Of a DNA stretch of 34,085 bases, positions 14,549 through 22,092 are shown in pieces. Source of the stretch: Candidatus Aminicenantes bacterium UBA4085 (GTDB taxonomy: Bacteria > Acidobacteriota > Aminicenantia > Aminicenantales > UBA4085); assembly GCA_002383325.1 (NCBI GenBank), contig DFYJ01000093.1, forward strand, positions 597-34,681, in the 5' to 3' direction. Position numbers and translations under genes: made by a program. Each line of letters opens with the position of its first letter. The first letter of the stretch is position 1. Under the pieces are notes generated by a model. The model did not search any database. It was not told where the DNA came from and saw only the letters and a program-made list of their open reading frames with translations.

Positions 14549-15436
14549 ATGAGGGCATTCACGTTGCGCCGTATCCTTTGGGCCGCGGCCTGCGGCGTGG
14601 TTCTTACGGCCGCCTCCGCCGCTCTGTCGGCCGCCGTCCAGCCGGTCTACATCCAGGACCTTCTGACCCGCCCCGAGCGCTACTTCAACACCACCGTGAC
14701 GATCGTGGCCCAGGTCCGGGACATCCGGCCGGCCGCCGGAGGCGGGGCCTGGGGTATGTATTCGGTCATCGACGACAGCACCTCCTCGCCTCTTCTCGTG
14801 CGGGCCACCAAGGCGCCGCGGGTCGGCAAGGTCTACCGCATCACGGGCACCCTGGTGGCCGACGCGGGCCGGGACAACGCGCCGGTCCTGCGCGAGGAGC
14901 GCCGGACGTCGCCCGGCTCCTCGCTGTCCTCCGCTGTCCTCATCGCCGCCGGACTGATCCTGGCCGCCCTCGGATCTCTGGGCGTCTTTCTCTGGCTCAA
15001 GCCCGGAAGGCGTTCCGGCCAAAGCCCGCGCATCCGGCCGGCCGGCGAGGACATGGCCAAGACCATCCGGATCGCCCCCGCGCCCCAGCCCGCGGCGCCC
15101 GACGGGGCCAAGACGCAGGTCTTCCGCAACCTGGGGGCCAGCCTGGTCCTGGAAAGCGGTCCCGACAAGGGCCGCGAATACCCGCTCCACCTGATGAGGA
15201 CGAGCCTCGGCCGGCCCGGCGGCCGCCTCAATGACATCGAGATCGCCGATGCCACGGTTTCCAAGGAGCAGGCTTCCATCCTCTACGACAGCACCACGAA
15301 GGAATTCACCCTGGTCAACGAGAGCGCCACCAATCCGACTCTTCTCGACGGAGCCGAGATCGCCGGCCCGGCCGTGCTCAAGTCCGGGGCCGCGATCGCC
15401 ATGGGCAAGGTCGGGCTGACGTTCAAGGCGGGATGA
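14549..15436 (+). CDS. Membrane-anchored OB-like/FHA-domain protein
   Basis: A 295-residue protein. An N-terminal signal or anchor (1-29) precedes an exported beta-rich OB-like domain (about 31-118: YIQDLLTRPERYFNTTVTIV, VYRITGTLV). A membrane helix lies at 128-150, with a basic stop KPGRR. A cytosolic FHA domain (about 197-295) contains TSLGRPGG (219-225), DATVSKEQASI (234-244) and the conserved NES/NPTLLDG loops. The usual FHA SxxH is SKEQ here. Two Thr sites before the FHA domain (AKTIRI, AKTQVF) resemble kinase-targeted Thr of GarA-like proteins. It overlaps the phosphatase gene by ATGA, so it probably reads or receives phosphothreonine signals from the kinase downstream. Confidence 0.85.
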   Translation: MRAFTLRRILWAAACGVVLTAASAALSAAVQPVYIQDLLTRPERYFNTTVTIVAQVRDIRPAAGGGAWGMYSVIDDSTSSPLLVRATKAPRVGKVYRITGTLVADAGRDNAPVLREERRTSPGSSLSSAVLIAAGLILAALGSLGVFLWLKPGRRSGQSPRIRPAGEDMAKTIRIAPAPQPAAPDGAKTQVFRNLGASLVLESGPDKGREYPLHLMRTSLGRPGGRLNDIEIADATVSKEQASILYDSTTKEFTLVNESATNPTLLDGAEIAGPAVLKSGAAIAMGKVGLTFKAG

Positions 15437-16242
15437 GCGGGTCGGGAGCGGAGCGAACCGTGCGGCTCGAAATCGAAGCCTTCGGACAGACCGACGTCGG
15501 GCGGAAGCGGGACCACAATGAGGACGACTTCCTGTGCCTGGACCTGACCGGGCGCGAGTCCGGCCCGGAGTCCCATTGGCTGCTGGCGGTGGCCGACGGC
15601 ATCGGCGGCCATGTCGGCGGAGCCCCGGCCTCGGCCGCCGCGATCCGGACCCTCAAGGAGTCCTTCCCGCCCGGGGGTCGGCCGGGCCTCTCCGCCCGGG
15701 ACGCCCTGCTGGCCGCCTTCAGGGCGGCCAACGCCGAGATCTTCCGCACGGCTGCCGGCATCCCCGGCTCGACCGGCATGGGCACGACCCTGGTCGCCGC
15801 TCTGGTCCGGCCGGGCTTCGCCTACGTCGCCAACGTCGGCGACAGCCGGGCTTATGTCGTCCGCCGCGGGGCGCTTTATCCGGTCACCCGGGATCATTCC
15901 TGGGCCGCCGAACAGCGGGCCTTGGGCAGCCTGAGCGAAGACGACATCGAGCGCTCGCCGTTCCGGCGCATGGTCACCCGCTCGCTCGGCTACGAGGCCT
16001 CCGTGCAGGTGGACGGCTTCGAGGTTGAGCTGGAGCCGCGCGACGCGCTGCTGCTGTGCAGCGACGGGCTGTGCGGCCCGGTGCCGGAGAGGGTCTTGGG
16101 CCGGGCCTTCCGCCGGGGCGGCGATCTGGGCCGGCTCTGCGCCCGGCTCATCCGGCTGGCCAACCGCCGGGGAGGACCGGACAACATCACCGCCGTGGCC
16201 GCCCGGCTGCGTCCGGCCGGCGGCGGGCGAGGAAGATCATGA
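15433..16242 (+). CDS. PP2C-family Ser/Thr phosphatase
   Basis: A 269-residue soluble metal-dependent phosphatase (PPM/PP2C). Metal-site and core motifs are intact: TDVGRKRDHNED (20-31), VADGIGGH (53-60), GTTLVAAL (117-124), NVGDSRAYVV (134-143), CSDGL (209-213) and RGGPDNIT (246-253). It should dephosphorylate the kinase at 16239-18059 and its targets. It is translationally coupled on both sides (ATGA overlaps). Confidence 0.95.
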   Translation: MSGSGAERTVRLEIEAFGQTDVGRKRDHNEDDFLCLDLTGRESGPESHWLLAVADGIGGHVGGAPASAAAIRTLKESFPPGGRPGLSARDALLAAFRAANAEIFRTAAGIPGSTGMGTTLVAALVRPGFAYVANVGDSRAYVVRRGALYPVTRDHSWAAEQRALGSLSEDDIERSPFRRMVTRSLGYEASVQVDGFEVELEPRDALLLCSDGLCGPVPERVLGRAFRRGGDLGRLCARLIRLANRRGGPDNITAVAARLRPAGGGRGRS

Positions 16243-18059
16243 GCGAACAGCATATCGGCAAATACGTCGTCATCGAGGAGATCGGCCGCGGGGCCATGGG
16301 CATCGTCTACAAGGCCCATGACCCGCTCATCGACCGCATCGTGGCCATCAAGACGATCCGCTTCGATATGATCGCCAACCCCGAGCAGAGGGAGGAGGCC
16401 CAGAAGCGGTTCCTGCGCGAAGCCAAATCCGCCGGCCAGCTGTCCCATCCCCACATCGTCACCATCTACGACGTCGGCGAGGACCAGGGCCTGGCCTTCA
16501 TCGCCATGGAGTATATCGAGGGCCGCAGCCTGGAATCCTGGCTGGCCGAGAAGAAGCGCTGGCCGGTCGAGGACTCCGTCCGCTTCATCATCGAAGTGGC
16601 CGAGGCCCTGGAGACGACCCACCGCAAGAACATCGTCCACCGCGACATCAAGCCCGGCAACATCCTGATCGACGCCGACGGCCACCCGCACCTGGTGGAC
16701 TTCGGCATCGCCAGGATTCCGGCCTCGACCCTGACCCAGACCACGGCCGTCCTGGGCACGCCCTTCTACATGGCGCCCGAGCAGATCTCCGCCCGCAAGA
16801 TCGACCACCGGGTGGACATCTTCGCCCTGGGGGCCATCTTCTACGAGATGCTGACCCTGGAGAAGCCTTTCTCCGGCGAGAACCTGACCACCATCGTCTA
16901 CAAGATCATGAACGAGGATCCGCCGCCGCTGCGACAGTTCAAGGGCAATCTGCCGGCGGCCCTGGAGCCGATCATCCGCAAGATCCTGGCCAAGGAACCC
17001 GACGCCCGCTACCAGTCCTGCCGGGCCTTGGTCAACGACCTGATCCGCTTCTCCGAAGAGGCCGGGTTCGAGACCGGCCGCCGCCCTCAGGCCGAGGTCT
17101 CGCTGAGCGAGACCCGCAAGATGAAGCGCCCGCCGGCCCCGGCCAAGTCCGATGCATCCGGACCGGCTCCGTCCCGCAAGCCCCTCCTCATTGTCGGCCT
17201 GTCCATGGCCGCCGTTGTGGTCATCGCCGGAGTGATCCTGCTCCTTACCCGCCAGGAGCCCCGCCTTCCGGACCTTAAGACGGACGGCGCCGTGGTCGGC
17301 GGGGAGACCCAGCCCGGAGTCAAAGAGGATCCCCCGGCGAAAGTCGAGGACAAGCCCGCGGATCCGAAGACGGGGCGGGACGCGGCGACCCAAGACGCCG
17401 GCTCCAAGCCGGAACCGGCCAAGCCCGAGATCAAGCCGCCGGCCGCGCCGCCCAAATCCAAGCCCGCCGACAATAGGATCGCGGCCAACAAGCCCGTCGC
17501 CGACAAGCCCCCGGCCGAAAAGACGGAGGGGCCGGCCAAGCCCCCGGCCGCGGAGGCGGCCCTGGCCCGGGCCCGGGAGGCCTGGAGCAAAGGCGACGGT
17601 CCCGGGGCGATGACGGCTTTGCGCGAGGTCCTCCGCGATGAACCGGGGAACGCTCCGGCCAAAGCCCTGGCCCGCGACATCGTCCTCAACGGGGCCGATG
17701 CCGAGATCCGCGGCCTCGTCGACGGCTACGCGACGGCGCTCAAAGCCGGGAAGCTGGCCGGCTTCTACGACGCCAACTGCACGCCCGCCCTGGCCGCGAC
17801 GCTCAAGAGCAACGTCGCGCTCGTGGACAAGGTCTACGACAAGTTCAACGGCACCTTCGGCGAAGTCGGGCTGGACTTTCGCAACGCCCAGTACCCCCGC
17901 TTCACCGGTCGGGCCACCTTTCCCCACACCATCACCGGCCGCAAGCGCTCCAACTGGAGACGCGAGACGATTTTCCAGGGAACCTATACCTGGACGCTGG
18001 CGCGAGAAGGGCAGCGCTGGGTCATCACCGACCTGACCTTCGAAGCCCTCCGGCCCTGA
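16239..18059 (+). CDS. Transmembrane Ser/Thr protein kinase (PknB-like) with exported NTF2-like domain
   Basis: A 606-residue Hanks-type kinase. Kinase domain about 8-275: GRGAMGIVYKA loop, VAIK Lys38, helix-C Glu61, HRDIKPGN at 134-141 (Asp136), DFG 154-156, APE 179-181. A membrane helix at 316-337 separates it from the outside part: a Pro/Lys/Ala-rich linker (about 340-450) and a C-terminal domain (about 455-606) starting with a TPR-like helix pair and ending in an NTF2/SnoaL-like fold (FRNAQYPRFTGRATF, IFQGTYTWTLAREGQRWVIT). ATG 16239 overlaps the phosphatase stop; the longer in-frame ORF upstream is a shadow of the phosphatase gene. The outer domain is probably the sensor. Confidence 0.93.
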   Translation: MSEQHIGKYVVIEEIGRGAMGIVYKAHDPLIDRIVAIKTIRFDMIANPEQREEAQKRFLREAKSAGQLSHPHIVTIYDVGEDQGLAFIAMEYIEGRSLESWLAEKKRWPVEDSVRFIIEVAEALETTHRKNIVHRDIKPGNILIDADGHPHLVDFGIARIPASTLTQTTAVLGTPFYMAPEQISARKIDHRVDIFALGAIFYEMLTLEKPFSGENLTTIVYKIMNEDPPPLRQFKGNLPAALEPIIRKILAKEPDARYQSCRALVNDLIRFSEEAGFETGRRPQAEVSLSETRKMKRPPAPAKSDASGPAPSRKPLLIVGLSMAAVVVIAGVILLLTRQEPRLPDLKTDGAVVGGETQPGVKEDPPAKVEDKPADPKTGRDAATQDAGSKPEPAKPEIKPPAAPPKSKPADNRIAANKPVADKPPAEKTEGPAKPPAAEAALARAREAWSKGDGPGAMTALREVLRDEPGNAPAKALARDIVLNGADAEIRGLVDGYATALKAGKLAGFYDANCTPALAATLKSNVALVDKVYDKFNGTFGEVGLDFRNAQYPRFTGRATFPHTITGRKRSNWRRETIFQGTYTWTLAREGQRWVITDLTFEALRP

Positions 18060-18070
18060 AAGGAGACGCC

Positions 18071-18412
18071 ATGAAAGGCAAGACGATCCCCGTCCTGATA
18101 TGCGCCGGGCTGGCCGTTTTTCTGGCCGCCGCCTGCTCCGGACAGAAGTTCTCCGATTGGAGCCAGACCCCCAAGATCGTTTCCGTTCGAGTGGTTTCCG
18201 ACGCGGCGGTCCTCCGGCTGGCGGCCGATCCCAAAGCCGAGATCGTGGCCGACAAGATCGCCAAAGGGACGGTCTACGCCAACGTCCGCAAGACGGGATC
18301 CTGGTACAGGATTCAGCACCGCTCGGCCATCGGCGCCCTCTTGGTCGCCTTCATCCACGAAAGCGAGGTCGAAGCCATAGCGGAGCCGCCGGGCGCGCCG
18401 GACAAGAAATAG
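18071..18412 (+). CDS. SH3b-like lipoprotein
   Basis: A 113-residue small protein. A lipoprotein signal peptide ends in the lipobox LAAAC (Cys22). The remaining about 85 residues fit a bacterial SH3 domain (VSDAAVLRLAADPKAEIVA, GTVYANVRKTGSWYRIQ, AFIHESEV). AAGGAG precedes ATG 18071. It follows the kinase by 11 nt and may bind peptidoglycan or act as a periplasmic partner of the kinase's outer domain; that link is inference from context. Confidence 0.85.
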   Translation: MKGKTIPVLICAGLAVFLAAACSGQKFSDWSQTPKIVSVRVVSDAAVLRLAADPKAEIVADKIAKGTVYANVRKTGSWYRIQHRSAIGALLVAFIHESEVEAIAEPPGAPDKK

Positions 18413-18424
18413 CCCCGGCCAGCT

Positions 18425-19537
18425 TCAAGCCCCGAGGCTGATCCGCCTGCGGTAGGCGATGCGCTTGTAGAGGGTGATCGTCTTGCGGGCCATGGCCCGG
18501 CCCGAGAACCGCTCGTCGATGACCTCGCTGCCCCTCTCGCCGAAGCGCTTGGCCAGATCGACGTCCTTGAAGATCGTGTAGATCGCCTCGCCCAGGGCCC
18601 GCGGATTGCGGGGCGAGACGAGATAGCCGGTCTCGTCGTGCAGGACCACGTCGGCGATGCCGGCCACCTGGGTGGCCACGACCGGCAGGCGGCTGGCCAT
18701 GGCGTTCATGACCGCGGTCTCCTGCCCCGCCAGCTCCGAGCAGGCTACGAAGCAATCCAGCGAATCCAGGACGCGGGGTTCTTCGGCGCCGGATCCCAGA
18801 AAGAAGCTCATCTCGCCCGAGCCCAGGTCGCGGGCCTGCGCGTCCGCGGCCAGCGCCAGCCGGCCCCGGCCGAGGATGACGATCTTGATCTTGGGCGTCC
18901 GCTCCTTGAGGATGCGGGCCGCCTCGATCAGGTAACGGTGCCCCTTCTCGTCCTCGAGGCGGGCCATGAGGCCGACCAGGAAGTCGTCGGGCCGGAAGCC
19001 GAGCTCGCGGCGCAGGAAGTCCTTTTCGCCGGCGGCCTGAAAGGCCGAGAAGTCGATGCCCGGGGGAACGATCTCGATGCGTTCGGGGGGGATGCTCCTT
19101 CGCAGGAGGGCATCGCGGGCCCCTTCGGAGCCGGCCACGATGAGGTCCACGCTCTCGATGTGGCGGCGCCCGGTTAGCAGGCCCGGCCGGGCCAGAACGC
19201 CGTCCCGGCCGGAGACGATCCGGATGGGCACCTTGGCCCGGGCGCAGGCGGACCCGCCGATGGACACGGACCGGGCCTCGTGGAAGTGGGCCAGGACGCA
19301 CTTGTCGCGGCGCATGGCCCGCGACAGCCGGTAGGCGGCGCCGACCTCCGACTCGTCCTTCAGCTTCATCGGCAGCAGGGGCAGCCCTTCGGCCGCCGCC
19401 TTCTCGTGGACGGGGGAATCAGCCTGGACGACCAGCCGGACGGGAAAGCCTTGGACGCCGAGCTCGCCGGCCAGCAGGAACGAAGGGCGCGGGACGCCGC
19501 GCCAGGTCCGGCCGGCGTCAATCAGGAAAAGGCTCAA
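18425..19537 (-). CDS. GT4-family glycosyltransferase
   Basis: A 370-residue GT-B enzyme. N-terminal acceptor half: RTWRGVPRPSFLLAGELGVQG, HFHEARSVSIGG, IVSGRDGVLARPG. The donor half has VPPGIDFSAF, VGLMARLEDEKGHRYLIEA, KIVILGRG, and a SELAGQETAVMNAMASRLPVV segment carrying the E-x7-E-like site for the sugar nucleotide. The start is TTG 19537 with AAGGAG 6 nt upstream, overlapping the upstream GT2 gene by 20 nt. It probably adds a sugar in lipopolysaccharide core or capsule assembly together with the GT2 partner. Confidence 0.9.
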   Translation of the reverse strand: MSLFLIDAGRTWRGVPRPSFLLAGELGVQGFPVRLVVQADSPVHEKAAAEGLPLLPMKLKDESEVGAAYRLSRAMRRDKCVLAHFHEARSVSIGGSACARAKVPIRIVSGRDGVLARPGLLTGRRHIESVDLIVAGSEGARDALLRRSIPPERIEIVPPGIDFSAFQAAGEKDFLRRELGFRPDDFLVGLMARLEDEKGHRYLIEAARILKERTPKIKIVILGRGRLALAADAQARDLGSGEMSFFLGSGAEEPRVLDSLDCFVACSELAGQETAVMNAMASRLPVVATQVAGIADVVLHDETGYLVSPRNPRALGEAIYTIFKDVDLAKRFGERGSEVIDERFSGRAMARKTITLYKRIAYRRRISLGA

Positions 19538-20291
19538 TGCGCTCTCCTTTTCTCCAGATCTCCCCCAGCTTGGCGTAGCGGACGAAGATCGAGTAGCCGT
19601 TGAGGACCGAGACGACGATTCCGGCGTAGCCGTCCAGGAAGCCGCGCTTGAGGAGGTAGGACTTCAGGAAGCGGCCGAGCGGGAGAAGGAGCAGGTGATA
19701 CCAACGGCACTTGCGCCCCCGGGCGTAGAGCTTCTGGGCGCCCAGGTCGGCGAATTTGTCGATCCGGGCCAAGTGGTCGGAGATGTTCCGGTAGGAGAAA
19801 TGGTGAATGGGATTCTTGAAGCGCCGGACCTCGCCGGAGATGACCAGTCTCTCGTGGACGAACTCGCCTTCCCAGCGGGCCGCGTCCTTGCGGAACAGCC
19901 GGACCTTGCGGTCGGGGTACCAGCCGCAGCGGCAGATCCAGCGGCCCAGGTAGAAGACGAGCCGGGGCATGGCGAAGCCGGCGCAGGAGGGCTCCTCCCC
20001 GCGCCGGGCCAGGATTTCCGTCCGCAGCCCGTCGGAGATGCGCTCGTCCGCGTCGAGCGACAGGATCCAGGGATGGTCGGCCAGCCCGTTGGCGAAGTTC
20101 TTCTGGTCGGAGTAGTTGGTCCACTTGCGGGTGACGACCTTGTCGGTGAAAGCCCGAGCCAGCTTAACCGTCCGGTCGGAGCTGAGGCTGTCGACGACGA
20201 CGATCTCGTCGACAATCCCGCCCAAGCTCCGGAGGGCGGCCTCGATGTTGGCTTCCTCGTTATAGGTGATCAGGACGGCGGAGATTCTCAC
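19518..20291 (-). CDS. GT2-family glycosyltransferase, WaaE-like
   Basis: A 257-residue GT-A enzyme. Motifs: ISAVLITYNEEANIEAALRS, VVVDSLSSDRTV, WILSLDADERI (DxD), PDRKVRLFRKD, VHERLVI and a hydrophobic C-terminal helix region. This is the WaaE/KdtX-like layout of lipopolysaccharide core transferases. The start is GTG 20291. No good ribosome site is visible, and GATAAT with TG two bases before it lies 8 nt upstream, so a leaderless message is possible in addition to read-through from the radical SAM gene. It overlaps the GT4 gene. Confidence 0.9.
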   Translation of the reverse strand: MRISAVLITYNEEANIEAALRSLGGIVDEIVVVDSLSSDRTVKLARAFTDKVVTRKWTNYSDQKNFANGLADHPWILSLDADERISDGLRTEILARRGEEPSCAGFAMPRLVFYLGRWICRCGWYPDRKVRLFRKDAARWEGEFVHERLVISGEVRRFKNPIHHFSYRNISDHLARIDKFADLGAQKLYARGRKCRWYHLLLLPLGRFLKSYLLKRGFLDGYAGIVVSVLNGYSIFVRYAKLGEIWRKGERIEPFPD

Positions 20292-20367
20292 GACTTGAAA
20301 TTATCACAGGCCGCCGTAAAAGAGAATAGGGCCGATGGAAGGGAGCCGCCTTCAGGTCAGGCGGCCG

Positions 20368-21897
20368 CTATCGTTCGAGCCGGATGTCGTGGACGGCCAG
20401 TCCGAGGCGGCGTGTGTCGCCGTTGTGGAGGGCCTCGTCGGGAACGAACGTGGGCGAAACGAGGGCCAGCCGGTAAATCCGCCCCGGGACGAAAGCGAAA
20501 GGCGCCCGAGACTCGGCTTCTTGTCCGGCCGGGCCCTTGAAATCGAATTCATGCTCCTTTTGAAAAGAGCTTGTTTCCGATTGATAGGAATGGATTTCCA
20601 TCTTGAATGCGGCATCATCCGGGAGTCCGGACAGATACCGCAAGACAACCCGCCGGGCCGGGATGCGGACATAGACATAGGCCCAGGCCTCCCCCTTCAT
20701 CCAGCGCCCGCCTTTTCCGTGCAGCCCGGGCTCGCAGGGCCAGAAGCCGCAGCCGTACTTATCGATCGGCTGCTCATCTCCGGCGAGCGGCTCCGTGTCG
20801 AAGACGAACAGGTTGCCCTTGCAGCGGCGGCAGACCGGCTCGGTCATGGCGTCGGCCCGGATGCGGGCCCTCTTCCCGCCCCCCAAGACATCCGCCACCG
20901 GAGTCTGGCCGATGTTTCCCACGGCCATCTCGCCCTCATAGTCCAGGCAGCAGAGGACGTAGTTCCCGTCGGCCAGCAGGCCGAAGCTCTCCGTCATCGG
21001 GCAAGCCCAGGGCCCGGGATTTTCCTCGATGAGGAAGGCCTTGTCCGGCGGCAGGGCGCGTCTCAGGAAGGCTTCATCGCGCGTCCACAGCTCGAACGAT
21101 TTGAAGACGAGGAGCATGTGGGGCATGACCATGTAGCCCCAGAAGATCTCGTCCTTGAGACGGTGAAAATCGGGCGGCAGATCGCGCCTCGAGACGGCGA
21201 TCTTCGTCCCGATGTGGTCCCGGTAGAGCGTTTCCGTCCGGGCCTTCTCCGCGGCGTAGGCCTCCGGGTAGGCTTTTCTCATCCTGCGGCCGAAGGCCTC
21301 CAGCCGGCGCAAGGTCAAGGCGATCCAGCGCCGCTCGGCCCGCTCACTCGGGAAGTTGGGCCAGGGCTCCAGGGGAGAATCGCTCTGGATGGTCGGATCA
21401 TGGGCCAGGACGTAGCCGGAGGCGACATGGATCTCCAGTCGGGTTCCACTGCCGAGCCGGAACTTGTCCTCGATGACCTTGAAGGCCAGGCCGAAGAATT
21501 CCTCAAAAGGCATCTTCGGGTAGCCGCGCATCCGGTAGGACTCCGGCGTTGCGGTCTGCAGGCTCATGGCCAGGGTCAGGTTGGTGTGGCGAAGAAGCTC
21601 CCGGCGGACATCCGGGTCGCCGAGCAGGGTCATATTGGTGATGAGGGTGACGGGGTGCCCATCGCGCTCCAGCCTGTCCAGGAGGGCGTAGACCCCTTTG
21701 GCCAGGAGCGGCTCGCCCAGGACGTTGAGCATGACGGGCGGCCTCATGCCCAGGGCCTGGAGCTGGTCGAGGAAGCTCCCGATGCGGGCCTCCTCCAGTG
21801 TTCCCTTCTCCCGCCGCAGGATGTCGGACGGGCAAAAATCGCAGTGCATGTTGCAGTGACTGGTCAGCTCGATGAAGACCGTCCGCGGCGCATCCAT
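20368..21897 (-). CDS. Radical SAM/SPASM protein with C-terminal beta domain
   Basis: A 509-residue protein. Radical SAM core: FIELTSHCNMHCDFC (Cys 15, 19, 22), LNVLGEPLL as the GGE-like motif. A SPASM-type auxiliary cluster region follows (ACPMTESFGLLADGNYVLCC, then VCRRCKGN), and the last 110 or so residues look beta-rich (YVYVRIPARRVVLRYLSG, FVPGRIYRLALVS). The substrate is unknown; the SPASM region suggests modification of a peptide or other large substrate. ATG 21897 lies 6 nt after a perfect TATAAT and has no Shine-Dalgarno. It heads a leftward unit with the GT2 and GT4 genes. Confidence 0.9.
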   Translation of the reverse strand: MDAPRTVFIELTSHCNMHCDFCPSDILRREKGTLEEARIGSFLDQLQALGMRPPVMLNVLGEPLLAKGVYALLDRLERDGHPVTLITNMTLLGDPDVRRELLRHTNLTLAMSLQTATPESYRMRGYPKMPFEEFFGLAFKVIEDKFRLGSGTRLEIHVASGYVLAHDPTIQSDSPLEPWPNFPSERAERRWIALTLRRLEAFGRRMRKAYPEAYAAEKARTETLYRDHIGTKIAVSRRDLPPDFHRLKDEIFWGYMVMPHMLLVFKSFELWTRDEAFLRRALPPDKAFLIEENPGPWACPMTESFGLLADGNYVLCCLDYEGEMAVGNIGQTPVADVLGGGKRARIRADAMTEPVCRRCKGNLFVFDTEPLAGDEQPIDKYGCGFWPCEPGLHGKGGRWMKGEAWAYVYVRIPARRVVLRYLSGLPDDAAFKMEIHSYQSETSSFQKEHEFDFKGPAGQEAESRAPFAFVPGRIYRLALVSPTFVPDEALHNGDTRRLGLAVHDIRLER

Positions 21898-21903
21898 GGG
21901 GCG

Positions 21904-21909
21904 ATTATA
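21904..21909 (-). promoter_or_regulatory. -10 box giving a predicted leaderless mRNA
   Basis: TATAAT on the minus strand, six bases (CGCCCC) before ATG 21897. With the usual 6-7 nt from the -10 box to the start of transcription, +1 falls on the A of ATG. No convincing -35 at 17-18 nt: the position is taken by the edge of the REPIN-like repeat. Confidence 0.65.
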
Positions 21910-21925
21910 CCGGAATCTCCCGAAT

Positions 21926-22044
21926 TAGCAGACACATGCTTAATTCGCCATGGCTCTGGCAAAAAGTCTGTGTCCCTCAGAATCTTTCTCAGCAGGAGGT
22001 TGCTCTCGGCTATGTGGCAGGCAGGAATTCGGTATGTGTCTGCT
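21926..22044. repeat. REPIN-like/MITE-like inverted repeat, 119 bp
   Basis: Outer arms TAGCAGACACAT (21926-21937) and ATGTGTCTGCTA (22033-22044) are perfect 12-bp inverted repeats. After four unmatched bases the similarity continues with AATTC/GAATT. The left unit also folds on itself: 21921-21947 pairs CGAATTAGCA with TGCTTAATTCG around GACACA, with one bulge. Two REP-like units in opposite orientation around a short spacer is the REPIN layout. No transposase gene is in the window. Confidence 0.65.
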
Positions 22045-22057
22045 ATTTGGGGGCATA

Positions 22058-22086
22058 TTGACTTTGCCTGGCCGCTCGGCCATCAT
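22058..22086 (+). promoter_or_regulatory. Promoter of first GT-C gene, predicted leaderless
   Basis: TTGACT (22058-22063), 17-nt spacer, CATCAT (22081-22086), then six bases to ATG 22093. No Shine-Dalgarno precedes the ATG. The paralogous gene at 25307 has the same layout (TTGACT, 17-nt spacer, -10 ending 7 nt before ATG). Confidence 0.5.
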
Positions 22087-22092
22087 CCCTCC

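Noticed and set aside
15990..17927. Minus-strand ORF of 645 codons opposite the kinase gene
   Set aside because: The product is low-complexity Gly/Arg/Asp/Val-rich sequence typical of an antisense shadow, and the plus strand carries an intact kinase with all catalytic motifs.
20335..22092. N-terminal extension of GT-C paralog A
   Set aside because: The extension is antisense to the radical SAM gene and crosses the REPIN-like repeat; the hydrophobic GT-C N-terminus begins right after ATG 22093.
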